In this document: positions 1-6,065 of the stretch, one piece after another | Position numbering within the stretch: the first letter of the stretch is position 1 | Layout: each line of letters starts with the position of its first letter | Made by a program: the position numbers and the translations under genes | Notes under the pieces: generated by a model | The model's database searches: none | What the model saw: only the letters and a program-made list of their open reading frames with translations | Told to the model about the DNA's origin: nothing | Source of the DNA: DATHSN01 sp035464115 | Lineage (GTDB): Bacteria > Actinomycetota > Acidimicrobiia > Acidimicrobiales > SKKL01 | Length of the DNA: 13,451 bases | Direction: 5' to 3' | Assembly: GCA_035464115.1 (NCBI GenBank) | Contig: DATHSN010000071.1 | Location: 1 to 13,451, forward strand

Positions 1-124
1 GATGGCGACCGCGATCAGCCAGGCGGTGTCGGTGCACACCAGCGCCGAGGGTCTGGTGGCGACCGGGCCGGTCGTCGACGCCCTGCTCGACCTGCGCGGC
101 GCGCTCACCAGCGGCGGCCAGTAG
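1..124 (+). CDS. C-terminal end of an unidentified protein (partial)
   Basis: An open frame enters from the left edge and ends at TAG 122-124, giving about 40 residues rich in Ala, Val and Leu. The segment is amphipathic, followed by a short ...TSGGQ end. There is an in-frame ATG at position 2, but no ribosome-binding site can be seen because the window starts there. I take it as the tail of a longer gene rather than a 40-residue gene. No motif is long enough to name a family. It runs in the same direction as the dehydrogenase gene that starts at 263, but the 138-bp gap and the separate ribosome-binding site of that gene leave co-transcription open. Confidence 0.55.
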   Translation, partial: MATAISQAVSVHTSAEGLVATGPVVDALLDLRGALTSGGQ

Positions 125-144
125 GGCCGACGCCGGCCGACGCC
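125..144. repeat. Tandem 10-bp direct repeat just after the first stop codon
   Basis: GGCCGACGCC occurs twice in a row at 125-134 and 135-144, immediately after the stop codon at 122-124. The repeat is partly self-complementary (GCCGGC at the junction), so it could form a small GC hairpin in the transcript. No T-tract follows, so calling it a terminator would be speculative. The rest of the gap up to 250 shows no gene or convincing promoter. Confidence 0.4.
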
Positions 145-250
145 GGCGGACCCCTCCAGGCTCCACGCGGGCCCGACCGGCGTGGCGTCGACCTCGTCTC
201 GGCGCGGGCGCATGCGAGCGCCACGCCCGAGGTACGGAGAGGACGACGAG

Positions 251-260
251 GGAGAGGGAG
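251..260 (+). promoter_or_regulatory. Ribosome-binding site that fixes the dehydrogenase start
   Basis: The purine run GGAGAGGGAG lies just upstream of ATG 263. The same frame stays open upstream to 182, but that earlier ATG has no such site, and the extra 27 residues are Arg/Asp/Glu-rich with no resemblance to a dehydrogenase N terminus. Confidence 0.75.
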
Positions 261-262
261 AC

Positions 263-1024
263 ATGACGGACCTCGAGGGCAAGGTCGCCATCGTGACCGG
301 GGGCGCATCAGGGCTCGGGCGGGCCACCGCCGAGGCCATGGCCGCAGCGGGCGCATCGGTGATCGTCGCCGACGTCGACGAGGACGGCGGCCACGAGACG
401 GTCGACGGGATCGAGCGGAGCGGCGGCGCCGCCACCTTCGCGGTGTGCGACGTGACCGACGAGGGCTCGGTGCGCTCCATGGTGGACCTCGCCGTGAGCA
501 CCTACGGCGGTCTCGACCTCGCCTACAACAACTCGGGCATCGAAGGGCACCACGCCGCCACCGTCGAGCAGACCGAGGACGAGTTCCGACGGGTGCTCGA
601 CGTGAACCTCATGGGCGTCTTCTACTGCATGAAGCACGAGATCCCGAAGATGCTCGAGCGCGGTGGCGGGGTGATCGTCAACACCTCGTCGACCGCCGGA
701 CTGCGCGGCTACCGGAACCTCATGCCCTACGTGGCGTCGAAGCACGCCGTGGCCGGGATGACCAAGACCGCGGCGCTCGAGTACGCCGACCAGGGCATCC
801 GCGTGCTGTCGCTGCACCCCGCCGCCATCGCCACCCCGATGGTGGAGCGGGTGATGGCCGAGGACCCCGAGATGGCCGAGTCGATGACCTCGATGCACCC
901 CATCGGGCGGGTGGGTGAGCCCCGCGAGATCGCCGACGTCGTGGTGTTCCTGTGCTCCGACGGGGCATCGTTCATGACCGGCACGCAGGTGGTCGTCGAC
1001 GGCGGCGCGCTCTCGCACGGGTAG
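263..1024 (+). CDS. Classical short-chain dehydrogenase/reductase (SDR), glucose 1-dehydrogenase/3-oxoacyl-ACP reductase-like
   Basis: This 253-residue protein has the normal size of a classical SDR and should be a soluble NAD(P)-dependent oxidoreductase. The dinucleotide-binding motif TGGASGLG is at residues 12-19 and Asp37 closes the second strand, which usually means NAD rather than NADP is preferred. The structural NNAG motif appears as NNSG (89-92). The active-site set is Asn115, Ser143, Tyr156 and Lys160 (YVASK). The C-terminal ...FMTGTQVVVDGG is the usual SDR ending. The substrate cannot be read from the sequence; sterols, sugars and hydroxyacyl chains are all handled by this family. 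The start follows the ribosome-binding site at 251-260. The gene converges on the aldo/keto reductase with only 15 bp between the stop codons. Confidence 0.93.
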   Translation: MTDLEGKVAIVTGGASGLGRATAEAMAAAGASVIVADVDEDGGHETVDGIERSGGAATFAVCDVTDEGSVRSMVDLAVSTYGGLDLAYNNSGIEGHHAATVEQTEDEFRRVLDVNLMGVFYCMKHEIPKMLERGGGVIVNTSSTAGLRGYRNLMPYVASKHAVAGMTKTAALEYADQGIRVLSLHPAAIATPMVERVMAEDPEMAESMTSMHPIGRVGEPREIADVVVFLCSDGASFMTGTQVVVDGGALSHG

Positions 1025-1039
1025 CCCGCCCGGCAGCGC

Positions 1040-1807
1040 CTACGACGACAGGGCGTCGATCCGCGCCATCTCCTCGGCCGAGAGCTCGAAGTCGAACACC
1101 TCGAAGTTCTGCCGCCGGTGGTCGGGGTTGGCCGAGCGCGGGATGGGCGACACCTTGTCCTGCTGCAGCAGCCAGCGCAGCGCCACCTGCTGCGGCGTCT
1201 TGCCGTGGGCCGCGCCGATGTCGGCGAGCACCGGGGAGCCGATGGCGTCGCCCTTGAGCGGCGAGTAGGCGGTGATCATCACGTCGCGCTCGGTGGCGAT
1301 CTGCCGCAGCGTGCCCTGCGTGCGACCGGGCTGGTGGGGCACCTGGTCGGCGAAGATCGGCGCCAGCTCCATCGCCTCGAGCAGCAACGGACCCCGGAAG
1401 TTGCTCACCCCCAGATGGCGGACCTTGCCCGCGTCGCGCTGGGCCACCATGGCGGCGAGGGTCTCGCCGAGGGGCACGTCGTCGGTGGGCCAGTGGATGA
1501 GCAGCAGGTCGATGTAGTCGGTGCCCAGCCGCTCGAGGCTGGCGTCGGTGGCGGGGCCGACCCGGTCGCCGGCCAGCGACTCACCGACGATCTTGGTGGT
1601 GAGGAAGATGTCCTCGCGGGGCACGCCGCTGTCGGCGATGGCCCGCCCGACCTCGTGCTCGTTCTCGTAGGCCTGGGCCGTGTCGATCTGGCGGTAGCCG
1701 ATCTCGAGCGCGTCGCGGGTGGCCTCGCGGGCCTCGTCCCCCTTCAGCTGCCACGTCCCGAACCCGAGCGCGGGGACCTCGACACCTTGGACCGTGATCG
1801 TCGACAT
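1040..1807 (-). CDS. Aldo/keto reductase, 2,5-diketo-D-gluconate reductase (DkgB)-like
   Basis: A 255-residue soluble NADPH-dependent carbonyl reductase of the AKR superfamily. The start MSTITVQG... at 1807 gives the family's N-terminal hairpin and then GFGTWQL. The catalytic tetrad is complete: Asp42 and Tyr47 (IDTAQAY), Lys72 (TTKI) and His105 (LIHWP). HLGVSNF (131-137) is a family signature, and SPIPRSAN (220-227) is the cofactor-phosphate-binding region, with Arg where many members have Lys in IPKS. One segment departs from the family: where most read NQVEYHP, this protein has DQVPHQPGRTQ (154-164), so the substrate-binding edge may differ. The frame remains open far upstream to 3031, but that part is antisense to the amidohydrolase and is not real coding. 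It diverges from the amidohydrolase gene. Confidence 0.9.
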   Translation of the reverse strand: MSTITVQGVEVPALGFGTWQLKGDEAREATRDALEIGYRQIDTAQAYENEHEVGRAIADSGVPREDIFLTTKIVGESLAGDRVGPATDASLERLGTDYIDLLLIHWPTDDVPLGETLAAMVAQRDAGKVRHLGVSNFRGPLLLEAMELAPIFADQVPHQPGRTQGTLRQIATERDVMITAYSPLKGDAIGSPVLADIGAAHGKTPQQVALRWLLQQDKVSPIPRSANPDHRRQNFEVFDFELSAEEMARIDALSS

Positions 1808-1808
1808 G

Positions 1809-1830
1809 CATCCGACCGTAGCGACGGATG
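1809..1830. promoter_or_regulatory. Short inverted repeat in the reductase/amidohydrolase divergent region
   Basis: CATCCG (1809-1814) and CGGATG (1825-1830) are perfect inverted 6-mers 10 bp apart, directly upstream of the reductase start. The spacing fits a dimeric repressor site, but 6-bp arms can arise by chance in a region like this. No clear -35/-10 pair is visible in the 93-bp gap for either gene. Confidence 0.25.
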
Positions 1831-1900
1831 GTCCCGGCCACGACCTCCGCGCTCGACGTGACCCCTGGCACGGACCCGTCGCGAGGTGGACACTGGGTCG

Positions 1901-3094
1901 ATGGCCTACATCTCCGATCGCGTGGTCCACGACGCCGACGCCCACATCATGGAGACGCCCGGCTGGCTGCGCAGCTACGCCGAGCCGGCGCTGCGCGACC
2001 GCATCGAGCCACCCGGGTACACCAACGAGCTCAAGCAGACCGGCGACCGGCCCGACGACCTCGACGCCGTCTTCGCCCGGCTCGCCGAGCGCCACCGCTC
2101 CGAGGAGTTCCTCGCCGACGAGGCGGCCGAGATCATGGGTCGCAAGAACTTCGCCGCCACCGGCTCGTTCCTCGCCGAGGACCGACCCCGCGCCCTCGAC
2201 CTGCTCGGGGTGCGCTCGCAGCTGGTCTTCAACACCTTCCACAACTCCCGGCTCCACCAGTGGGAGCACGGCGACGACCTCGACCTCGCCTACGGGGCGG
2301 CCCGGGCCCACAACCGGGGCATGGTCGAGTTCTGCTCGGTCGACGAGCGGCTGCTGCCCACCTGCTACGTCCCGCTGGCGGAGTTCGACCGGTCGGCGGC
2401 CATGGCCGGCGAGGCCATCGAGATGGGCGCCGCCGCGCTGCTGGTGGCCTCGGGCTGCCCGGCGGGGCACTCGCCGTCGCACATCGGGCTCGACCCGGTG
2501 TGGCGCCAGGCCGAGGAGGCCGGCATCCCCGTGGTGTTCCACGTGGGCGGCACCGGCGAGCTCATCGACCCGAGCTACTTCGTCAACGGCCTCCCGGTCC
2601 CCACCGACTTCCACGGCGGCGACGAGAACTTCCGGTCGGTCGACTACATGGGCATCCCCGGTCCGCCCATGCAGACGCTCGCCACGCTGATCTTCGACGG
2701 GGTGCTCGAGCGGTTCCCGCAGCTGCGCTGGGGTGTCATCGAGCAGGGCTGCATCTGGCTCCCGAGCTGGATGAAGCAGATGGAGTCGGCCGTCGACGCG
2801 TTCGTCCGCCACGAGGAGCGCCTGCAGCGCCTGTCGCTGCGGCCGAGCGAGTACGTCGAGCGCCAGGTGCGGGTGACCCCCTACCCCACCGAGGACATCG
2901 GCTGGGTCACCGACCAGGTCGGGCCCGAGATCTTGTTGTTCAACACCGACTACCCCCACGTCGAGGGCGGCCGGCGCCCCTACGAGCGCTTCGAGGCCAG
3001 CCTCGGCGACCGCTCCGAGGCCGTGCGCCAACGCTTCTACGCCGACAACTTCGTCGACCTCATGGGCTCGGCGTTGGCGGCCGTGCCGGCATGA
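1901..3094 (+). CDS. Amidohydrolase family 2 protein (ACMSD/LigW-like TIM-barrel metal hydrolase or decarboxylase)
   Basis: A 397-residue protein of the metal-dependent amidohydrolase-2 superfamily. The first metal-binding pair is Asp13-x-His15 (HDADAH). A histidine ending a barrel strand is His214 (VVFHVGG), and the late catalytic or metal Asp is Asp350 in FNTDYPHVEGG, the hallmark ending of this family. There is no signal peptide, so it should be cytosolic. Members decarboxylate aromatic or muconate acids or hydrolyse cyclic substrates; which reaction occurs here is not readable. I chose ATG 1901, which has GAGGTGG at 1883-1889 upstream; GTG 1886 in the same frame would overlap that site. 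It is the first gene of an operon: the beta-propeller gene follows after 13 bp, then the MoaD-like gene after 4 bp. Confidence 0.88.
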   Translation: MAYISDRVVHDADAHIMETPGWLRSYAEPALRDRIEPPGYTNELKQTGDRPDDLDAVFARLAERHRSEEFLADEAAEIMGRKNFAATGSFLAEDRPRALDLLGVRSQLVFNTFHNSRLHQWEHGDDLDLAYGAARAHNRGMVEFCSVDERLLPTCYVPLAEFDRSAAMAGEAIEMGAAALLVASGCPAGHSPSHIGLDPVWRQAEEAGIPVVFHVGGTGELIDPSYFVNGLPVPTDFHGGDENFRSVDYMGIPGPPMQTLATLIFDGVLERFPQLRWGVIEQGCIWLPSWMKQMESAVDAFVRHEERLQRLSLRPSEYVERQVRVTPYPTEDIGWVTDQVGPEILLFNTDYPHVEGGRRPYERFEASLGDRSEAVRQRFYADNFVDLMGSALAAVPA

Positions 3095-3107
3095 GGTCGG
3101 GGTCGCG

Positions 3108-4265
3108 ATGAGTTCCGGGGTCGCGGTCCGTCACCACCCCATGGACCCCGCCCACGAGACCACCACCCTGCTCATCGGCACCCGCAAGGGCGCCTGGCTC
3201 CTCCACGCCGACGACGAGCGGCGTCACTGGCAGGCCTCGGAGCCGATGTTCCTCGGCCACGTCATCCAGCACCTGGTGCGCGACCCCCGGGACCGCACCA
3301 CGCTGCTCGCCGCGGCCCGCACGGGGCACCTCGGTCCCACGGTCATGCGCTCCACCGACCTCGGCGCCACCTGGACCGAGGCCCGGCGCCCGCCGGCGTT
3401 CCGGTCCGGCGACGCCCACGGGCGCAGCGTCCGCGCCGTGTTCTGGCTCACGCCCGGTCACGCCGACGAGCCGGGCGTGTGGTTCGCCGGTGCCTCGCCG
3501 CAGGGCCTGTTCCGCAGCGACGACCACGGCGACACGTGGGAGCCGCTCGCTGGGTGGAACGACCACCCCCGCTGGAGCGAGTGGGCGGAGTGGCCCGACG
3601 TCGAGGGCACCCCCGACGGTTCGATGCTGCACTCGGTCAACGTCGACCCGCGCGACCCGGCGCACCTCTACATCGGGCTGAGCAGCGGGGGCGTGTTCGA
3701 GACGGTCGACGGCGGCGGTGACTGGCACCCGCTCAACGAGGGGTGCGCCGCCGACTTCTTCCCCGATCCGGCACCCGAGTTCGGCCACGACCCGCACTGC
3801 GTCCGCATCCACCCGGCGATGCCCGACCGGCTCTACCAGCAGAACCACTGCGGGGTGTACCGGCTCGACCGACCCGACCGGCGGTGGGTCCGCATCGGCG
3901 ACAACCTGCCCCGCGACGTCGGCGACATCGGCTTCCCCATCGAGCTGCACCCTCGCGATCCCGACACCGCGTGGGTGTTCCCGATGGACGGCACCGACGT
4001 GTGGCCCCGCACCAGCCCCGACGGCCGCCCGGCGGCCTACGTCACCCGCGACGCCGGGACCTCGTGGCGTCGCCTCGACACCGGGTTCCCGGAGCGCGCC
4101 TGGTTCACCGTGAAGCGCCAGGCCATGACCACCGACGACGCCGACCCGGTCGGGGTCTACCTCGGCACGACGAGCGGCGAGGTGTGGGCGAGCCTCGACG
4201 AGGGCGAGCACTGGTCGTGCGTCGCCGCGCACCTGCCGGAGATCTACTCGGTCGAGGTGGCGTGA
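3108..4265 (+). CDS. BNR/Asp-box beta-propeller protein (sialidase-fold, Ycf48-related; unlikely to be a sialidase)
   Basis: A 385-residue predicted beta-propeller. Five Asp-box turns of the form S/T-x-D-x-G-x-x-W are visible: STDLGATW (82-89), SDDHGDTW (137-144), TVDGGGDW (199-206), TRDAGTSW (313-320) and SLDEGEHW (362-369). The N-terminal GTRKGAW (24-30) is typical of the large uncharacterised group often labelled exo-alpha-sialidase or photosystem II assembly factor-like. There is no signal peptide, transmembrane segment or FRIP motif, so a secreted sialidase is unlikely. A cytosolic binding or scaffold role fits better. Conserved-looking His/Cys positions (HDPHC 227-231, NHCGVYR 246-252) might bind a ligand or metal. 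It sits between the amidohydrolase (13 bp upstream) and the ubiquitin-like gene (4 bp downstream). ATG 3141 is an alternative start. Confidence 0.85.
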   Translation: MSSGVAVRHHPMDPAHETTTLLIGTRKGAWLLHADDERRHWQASEPMFLGHVIQHLVRDPRDRTTLLAAARTGHLGPTVMRSTDLGATWTEARRPPAFRSGDAHGRSVRAVFWLTPGHADEPGVWFAGASPQGLFRSDDHGDTWEPLAGWNDHPRWSEWAEWPDVEGTPDGSMLHSVNVDPRDPAHLYIGLSSGGVFETVDGGGDWHPLNEGCAADFFPDPAPEFGHDPHCVRIHPAMPDRLYQQNHCGVYRLDRPDRRWVRIGDNLPRDVGDIGFPIELHPRDPDTAWVFPMDGTDVWPRTSPDGRPAAYVTRDAGTSWRRLDTGFPERAWFTVKRQAMTTDDADPVGVYLGTTSGEVWASLDEGEHWSCVAAHLPEIYSVEVA

Positions 4266-4269
4266 CGCC

Positions 4270-4530
4270 GTGCGCGTGCGGATCCCGACCCCGTTGCGCA
4301 CCTACACCGACGGCCGGGCGAACGTCGACGCCGAGGGCCGGACCCTCGACGAGCTGTTCGACGACCTCGACCGGCGCCACCCCGGCCTGCGCTTCCGGGT
4401 GATCGACGAGCAGGGCCGGCTCCGCCAGCACATGACGGTGTTCCTCGGCGCCGAGCGCTGCCGTGACCTGACCACCGAGCTCGACGGGCTCGACGAGGTC
4501 GTGATCATGCAGGCGCTGTCGGGAGGCTGA
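4270..4530 (+). CDS. MoaD/ThiS-family ubiquitin-like protein with C-terminal Gly-Gly
   Basis: An 86-residue beta-grasp protein, about the length of MoaD. The order fits the fold: a first strand VRIPTPLRTYT, the helix TLDELFDDLDRRHPGL, a strand with RVIDEQG, MTVFLG, and the end DEVVIMQALSGG. The C-terminal Gly-Gly is what E1-like enzymes adenylate in sulfur carriers (MoaD, ThiS) and in protein modifiers (archaeal SAMPs). The start is GTG 4270, with GAGGTGG at 4254-4260. It begins 4 bp after the propeller gene, so co-expression is nearly certain. No MoaE, MoeB/ThiF, thiazole synthase, cysteine synthase or JAB protease gene is present in the window. The role could be a sulfur carrier for an unlinked pathway or a modifier of the neighbouring proteins; the sequence alone cannot decide. 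Confidence 0.88.
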   Translation: MRVRIPTPLRTYTDGRANVDAEGRTLDELFDDLDRRHPGLRFRVIDEQGRLRQHMTVFLGAERCRDLTTELDGLDEVVIMQALSGG

Positions 4531-4535
4531 CGCGC

Positions 4536-4570
4536 CGCCGGGGGTGGGCCCGCTCGGACCCACCCCGGCG
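4536..4570. terminator. Bidirectional GC-rich hairpin between convergent genes
   Basis: Arms 4536-4551 and 4556-4570 pair over about 14 bp (CGCCGGGG...CCCCGGCG, then TGGG/CCCA), with one bulged G and one C/A mismatch near a 4-base loop. It lies 5 bp after the MoaD-like stop and 21 bp beyond the end of the dehydrogenase on the other strand. There is no T-tract, as is common for hairpins in high-GC actinobacteria, so intrinsic termination is likely but not proven. Confidence 0.7.
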
Positions 4571-4581
4571 TCAGCGCCCGA

Positions 4582-4601
4582 CCCGGCCGGCTCAGGCCGG
4601 G
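4582..4601. terminator. Second hairpin overlapping the dehydrogenase stop codon
   Basis: CCCGGCC (4582-4588) and GGCCGGG (4595-4601) form a perfect 7-bp stem. The 6-base loop contains the TCA that is the dehydrogenase stop on the minus strand. It may add to the 4536-4570 terminator. It could also be a by-product of GC-rich coding sequence. Confidence 0.35.
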
Positions 4602-5914
4602 CCGGTGAACAGCGAGCCGCGGGTGAGGTGACCAGAATCGGGAGAGCTGGGCCGGGTCGATTCCCGGGTCTTCACCTCGGAGCGGGCGACCACCTGGTGG
4701 TGCACCTCGTCGGGGCCGTCGGCCAGCCGGAGCGTGCGCTGGGAGTGGTACATGTCGGCGAGCGGGAACCACTGCGAGATGCCGGCGGCGCCGTGCATCT
4801 GGATGGCCTCGTCGATGATGTCGCAGCACTTCTCGGGCACCATCGCCTTCACCGCGCTGACCCACACCCGGGCCTCGGCGTTGCCGAGCGTGTCCATCGC
4901 CTTGGCGGCCCGCAGCACCATCAGCCGCATGGCCTCCACCTCGATGCGGGCCCGGGAGATGACCTCCATGTTCTTGCCCAGGTTCACCAGCTTCTTGCCG
5001 AAGCCCTCGCGGCTCACGCCCCGGTCGACCATCATCTCGATGGCCCGCTCGGCGGTGCCCACCGAGCGCATGCAGTGGTGGATGCGACCGGGGCCGAGGC
5101 GCAGCTGGGAGATCTCGAACCCCCGGCCCTCGCCCAGCAGGATGTTGTCCTTGGGGACCCGCACGTCGGTGAAGCGGATGTGCATGTGGCCGTGCGGCGC
5201 GTCGTCGGAGCCGAACACGTGCATCGGGCCCACGATCTCGACGCCCGGGGTGTCCATGGGCACGAGGATCTGCGACTGCTGCTTGTAGGTGTCGGCGTCG
5301 GGGTTGGTGCGGACCATGGTGATCATCACCTTGCAGCGGGGGTCGCCCGCGCCCGAGATGTAGAACTTCTCGCCGTTGATCACCCACTCGTCGCCGTCGA
5401 GCACCGCGGCGGTCTGGATCTGCTTGGCGTCGGAGCTCATGACGCCGGGCTCGGTCATGGCGAACGCCGAGCGGATCTCGCCCCGCAGGAGCGGCTCGAG
5501 CCACTGCGCCTTCTGCTCGGGGGTGCCGACCCGCTCGAGCACCTCCATGTTGCCGGTGTCGGGCGCCGAGCAGTTGAGGCACTCCGACGCGAGGCGGTTC
5601 TTGCCGAGCTCGACCGCGATGTAGGCGTAGTCGAGGTTCGACAGGCCCTCGCCGGTCTCGGCGTTGGGCAGGAAGAAGTTCCACAGGCCGAGCTCGCGGG
5701 CCTTGGCCTTGGCCCCGTCGAGCAGCTCGAGCTGGCCGGGCGCCCAGCTCCAGCGGTCGGCCCGGTTCTCGCCCAGGCGGTGGAACTCCTCGGTGATCGG
5801 GTCGACCTCGTCGCGGATGAAGGCCTTCACCGCCTCGAACAGCGGCCGGACCTCCTCCGACATCCGCAGATCGAGATCATCCATGCTGGCCATCTTCAGC
5901 GCGCCACCGACCAC
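4592..5914 (-). CDS. Acyl-CoA dehydrogenase, ACAD10/11-like subgroup
   Basis: A 440-residue flavoprotein catalysing alpha-beta desaturation of an acyl-CoA in the cytosol. The family order is complete: N-terminal helical domain (about 20-150), the flavin-contacting FAMTEPGVMSSD (151-162) and WVINGEKFYISGAG (177-190), the middle beta domain, then a helical C-terminal domain with QMHGAAGIS (372-380) and RLADGPDEVHHQVVAR (396-411). ADGPDEVH is typical of the ACAD10/11-like group, not the YEGT of medium-chain enzymes, so the aligned catalytic base would be Asp399 instead of Glu. About 25 Ser/Pro/Thr/Gly-rich residues follow the usual end (416-440). GTG 5914 has AGGGGGA 9 bases upstream; ATG 5893 is a reasonable alternative nearer to typical family starts. 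It diverges from the TetR gene. Confidence 0.92.
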   Translation of the reverse strand: MVGGALKMASMDDLDLRMSEEVRPLFEAVKAFIRDEVDPITEEFHRLGENRADRWSWAPGQLELLDGAKAKARELGLWNFFLPNAETGEGLSNLDYAYIAVELGKNRLASECLNCSAPDTGNMEVLERVGTPEQKAQWLEPLLRGEIRSAFAMTEPGVMSSDAKQIQTAAVLDGDEWVINGEKFYISGAGDPRCKVMITMVRTNPDADTYKQQSQILVPMDTPGVEIVGPMHVFGSDDAPHGHMHIRFTDVRVPKDNILLGEGRGFEISQLRLGPGRIHHCMRSVGTAERAIEMMVDRGVSREGFGKKLVNLGKNMEVISRARIEVEAMRLMVLRAAKAMDTLGNAEARVWVSAVKAMVPEKCCDIIDEAIQMHGAAGISQWFPLADMYHSQRTLRLADGPDEVHHQVVARSEVKTRESTRPSSPDSGHLTRGSLFTGPA

Positions 5915-5923
5915 GGTGCCCAC

Positions 5924-5930
5924 TCCCCCT
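5924..5930 (-). promoter_or_regulatory. Ribosome-binding site deciding the dehydrogenase start
   Basis: On the minus strand AGGGGGA occupies 5930-5924, 9 bases before GTG 5914. Another GTG at 5923 directly abuts it and cannot use it; ATG 5893 is 30 bases away. This favours 5914, although family alignment would also tolerate 5893. Confidence 0.5.
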
Positions 5931-5939
5931 CAGACGTGC

Positions 5940-5955
5940 CGGGGGCGGTCCCCCG
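5940..5955. repeat. Perfect 6-bp stem-loop in the dehydrogenase leader
   Basis: CGGGGG (5940-5945) and CCCCCG (5950-5955) enclose the tetraloop CGGT. It lies about 25 bases upstream of the dehydrogenase start codon, so it would fall in the 5' leader if transcription begins further upstream. It might influence translation or simply be GC-rich sequence. Confidence 0.4.
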
Positions 5956-5956
5956 A

Positions 5957-5974
5957 CGAGCGACGTATCGCTCG
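5957..5974. promoter_or_regulatory. 18-bp palindrome, candidate operator
   Basis: CGAGCGA (5957-5963) and TCGCTCG (5968-5974) are perfect inverted repeats around CGTA. The size and symmetry fit a dimeric regulator site in the dehydrogenase/TetR divergent region. Its sequence is unrelated to the repeats at 6033-6065, so if real it would be read by a different protein or serve another purpose. Confidence 0.4.
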
Positions 5975-6007
5975 GGACCGTAGCCGCGTCGACGGCACCG
6001 TCCCGAG
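5971..6007. repeat. Long-spaced inverted repeat in the divergent region
   Basis: CTCGGGAC (5971-5978) is perfectly inverted as GTCCCGAG (6000-6007), 21 bp apart, and it encloses a smaller GCCG/CGGC pair. It overlaps the last bases of the palindrome at 5957-5974, so two alternative cruciform or RNA foldings are possible. The function is unknown. Confidence 0.4.
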
Positions 6008-6021
6008 CCGGGCGGCCGCGC

Positions 6022-6050
6022 TTGACATTTGCCTAATGCTGTTCGATATT
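6022..6050 (+). promoter_or_regulatory. Promoter of the TetR gene, probably giving a leaderless mRNA
   Basis: TTGACA (6022-6027) is a perfect -35 hexamer. After exactly 17 bp comes GATATT (6045-6050), which matches four of six bases of TATAAT. The start of transcription would be expected around 6057-6058, which is the ATG of the TetR gene at 6058. No ribosome-binding site precedes that ATG. This stretch is clearly AT-richer than the surrounding sequence. Confidence 0.65.
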
Positions 6051-6065
6051 TCTAACGATGTTCGA
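6033..6065 (+). promoter_or_regulatory. Tandem operator-like repeats over the TetR promoter and start codon
   Basis: CTAATGCTGTTCGA (6033-6046) and CTAACGATGTTCGA (6052-6065) agree at 12 of 14 positions and are 19 bp apart. Each is an imperfect palindrome (TCTAAC...GTTCGA in the second copy), the usual shape of a TetR-family site. The first copy reaches into the -10 box, and the second covers the predicted transcription start and the ATG itself. Autorepression is the natural inference. Confidence 0.6.

Noticed and set aside
125..262. Possible small gene or RNA in the first intergenic gap
   Set aside because: Only GC-rich tandem repeats and the dehydrogenase ribosome-binding site were seen; no motif, tRNA-like fold or codon pattern supports a gene.
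1808..3031. Open minus-strand frame continuous with the aldo/keto reductase, giving a 663-residue protein
   Set aside because: It is antisense to the amidohydrolase; the composition is Val/Gly/His/Arg-rich with no domain, and reductase homology starts exactly at 1807. High GC keeps such frames open by chance.
3108..4265. True sialidase (neuraminidase)
   Set aside because: Asp boxes mark the propeller fold but not the activity. No FRIP motif, export signal or recognisable catalytic Arg triad is visible.
3060..4301. Long minus-strand open frame of about 413 residues
   Set aside because: It is antisense to the propeller and MoaD-like genes, which carry clear motifs; the minus frame has none.
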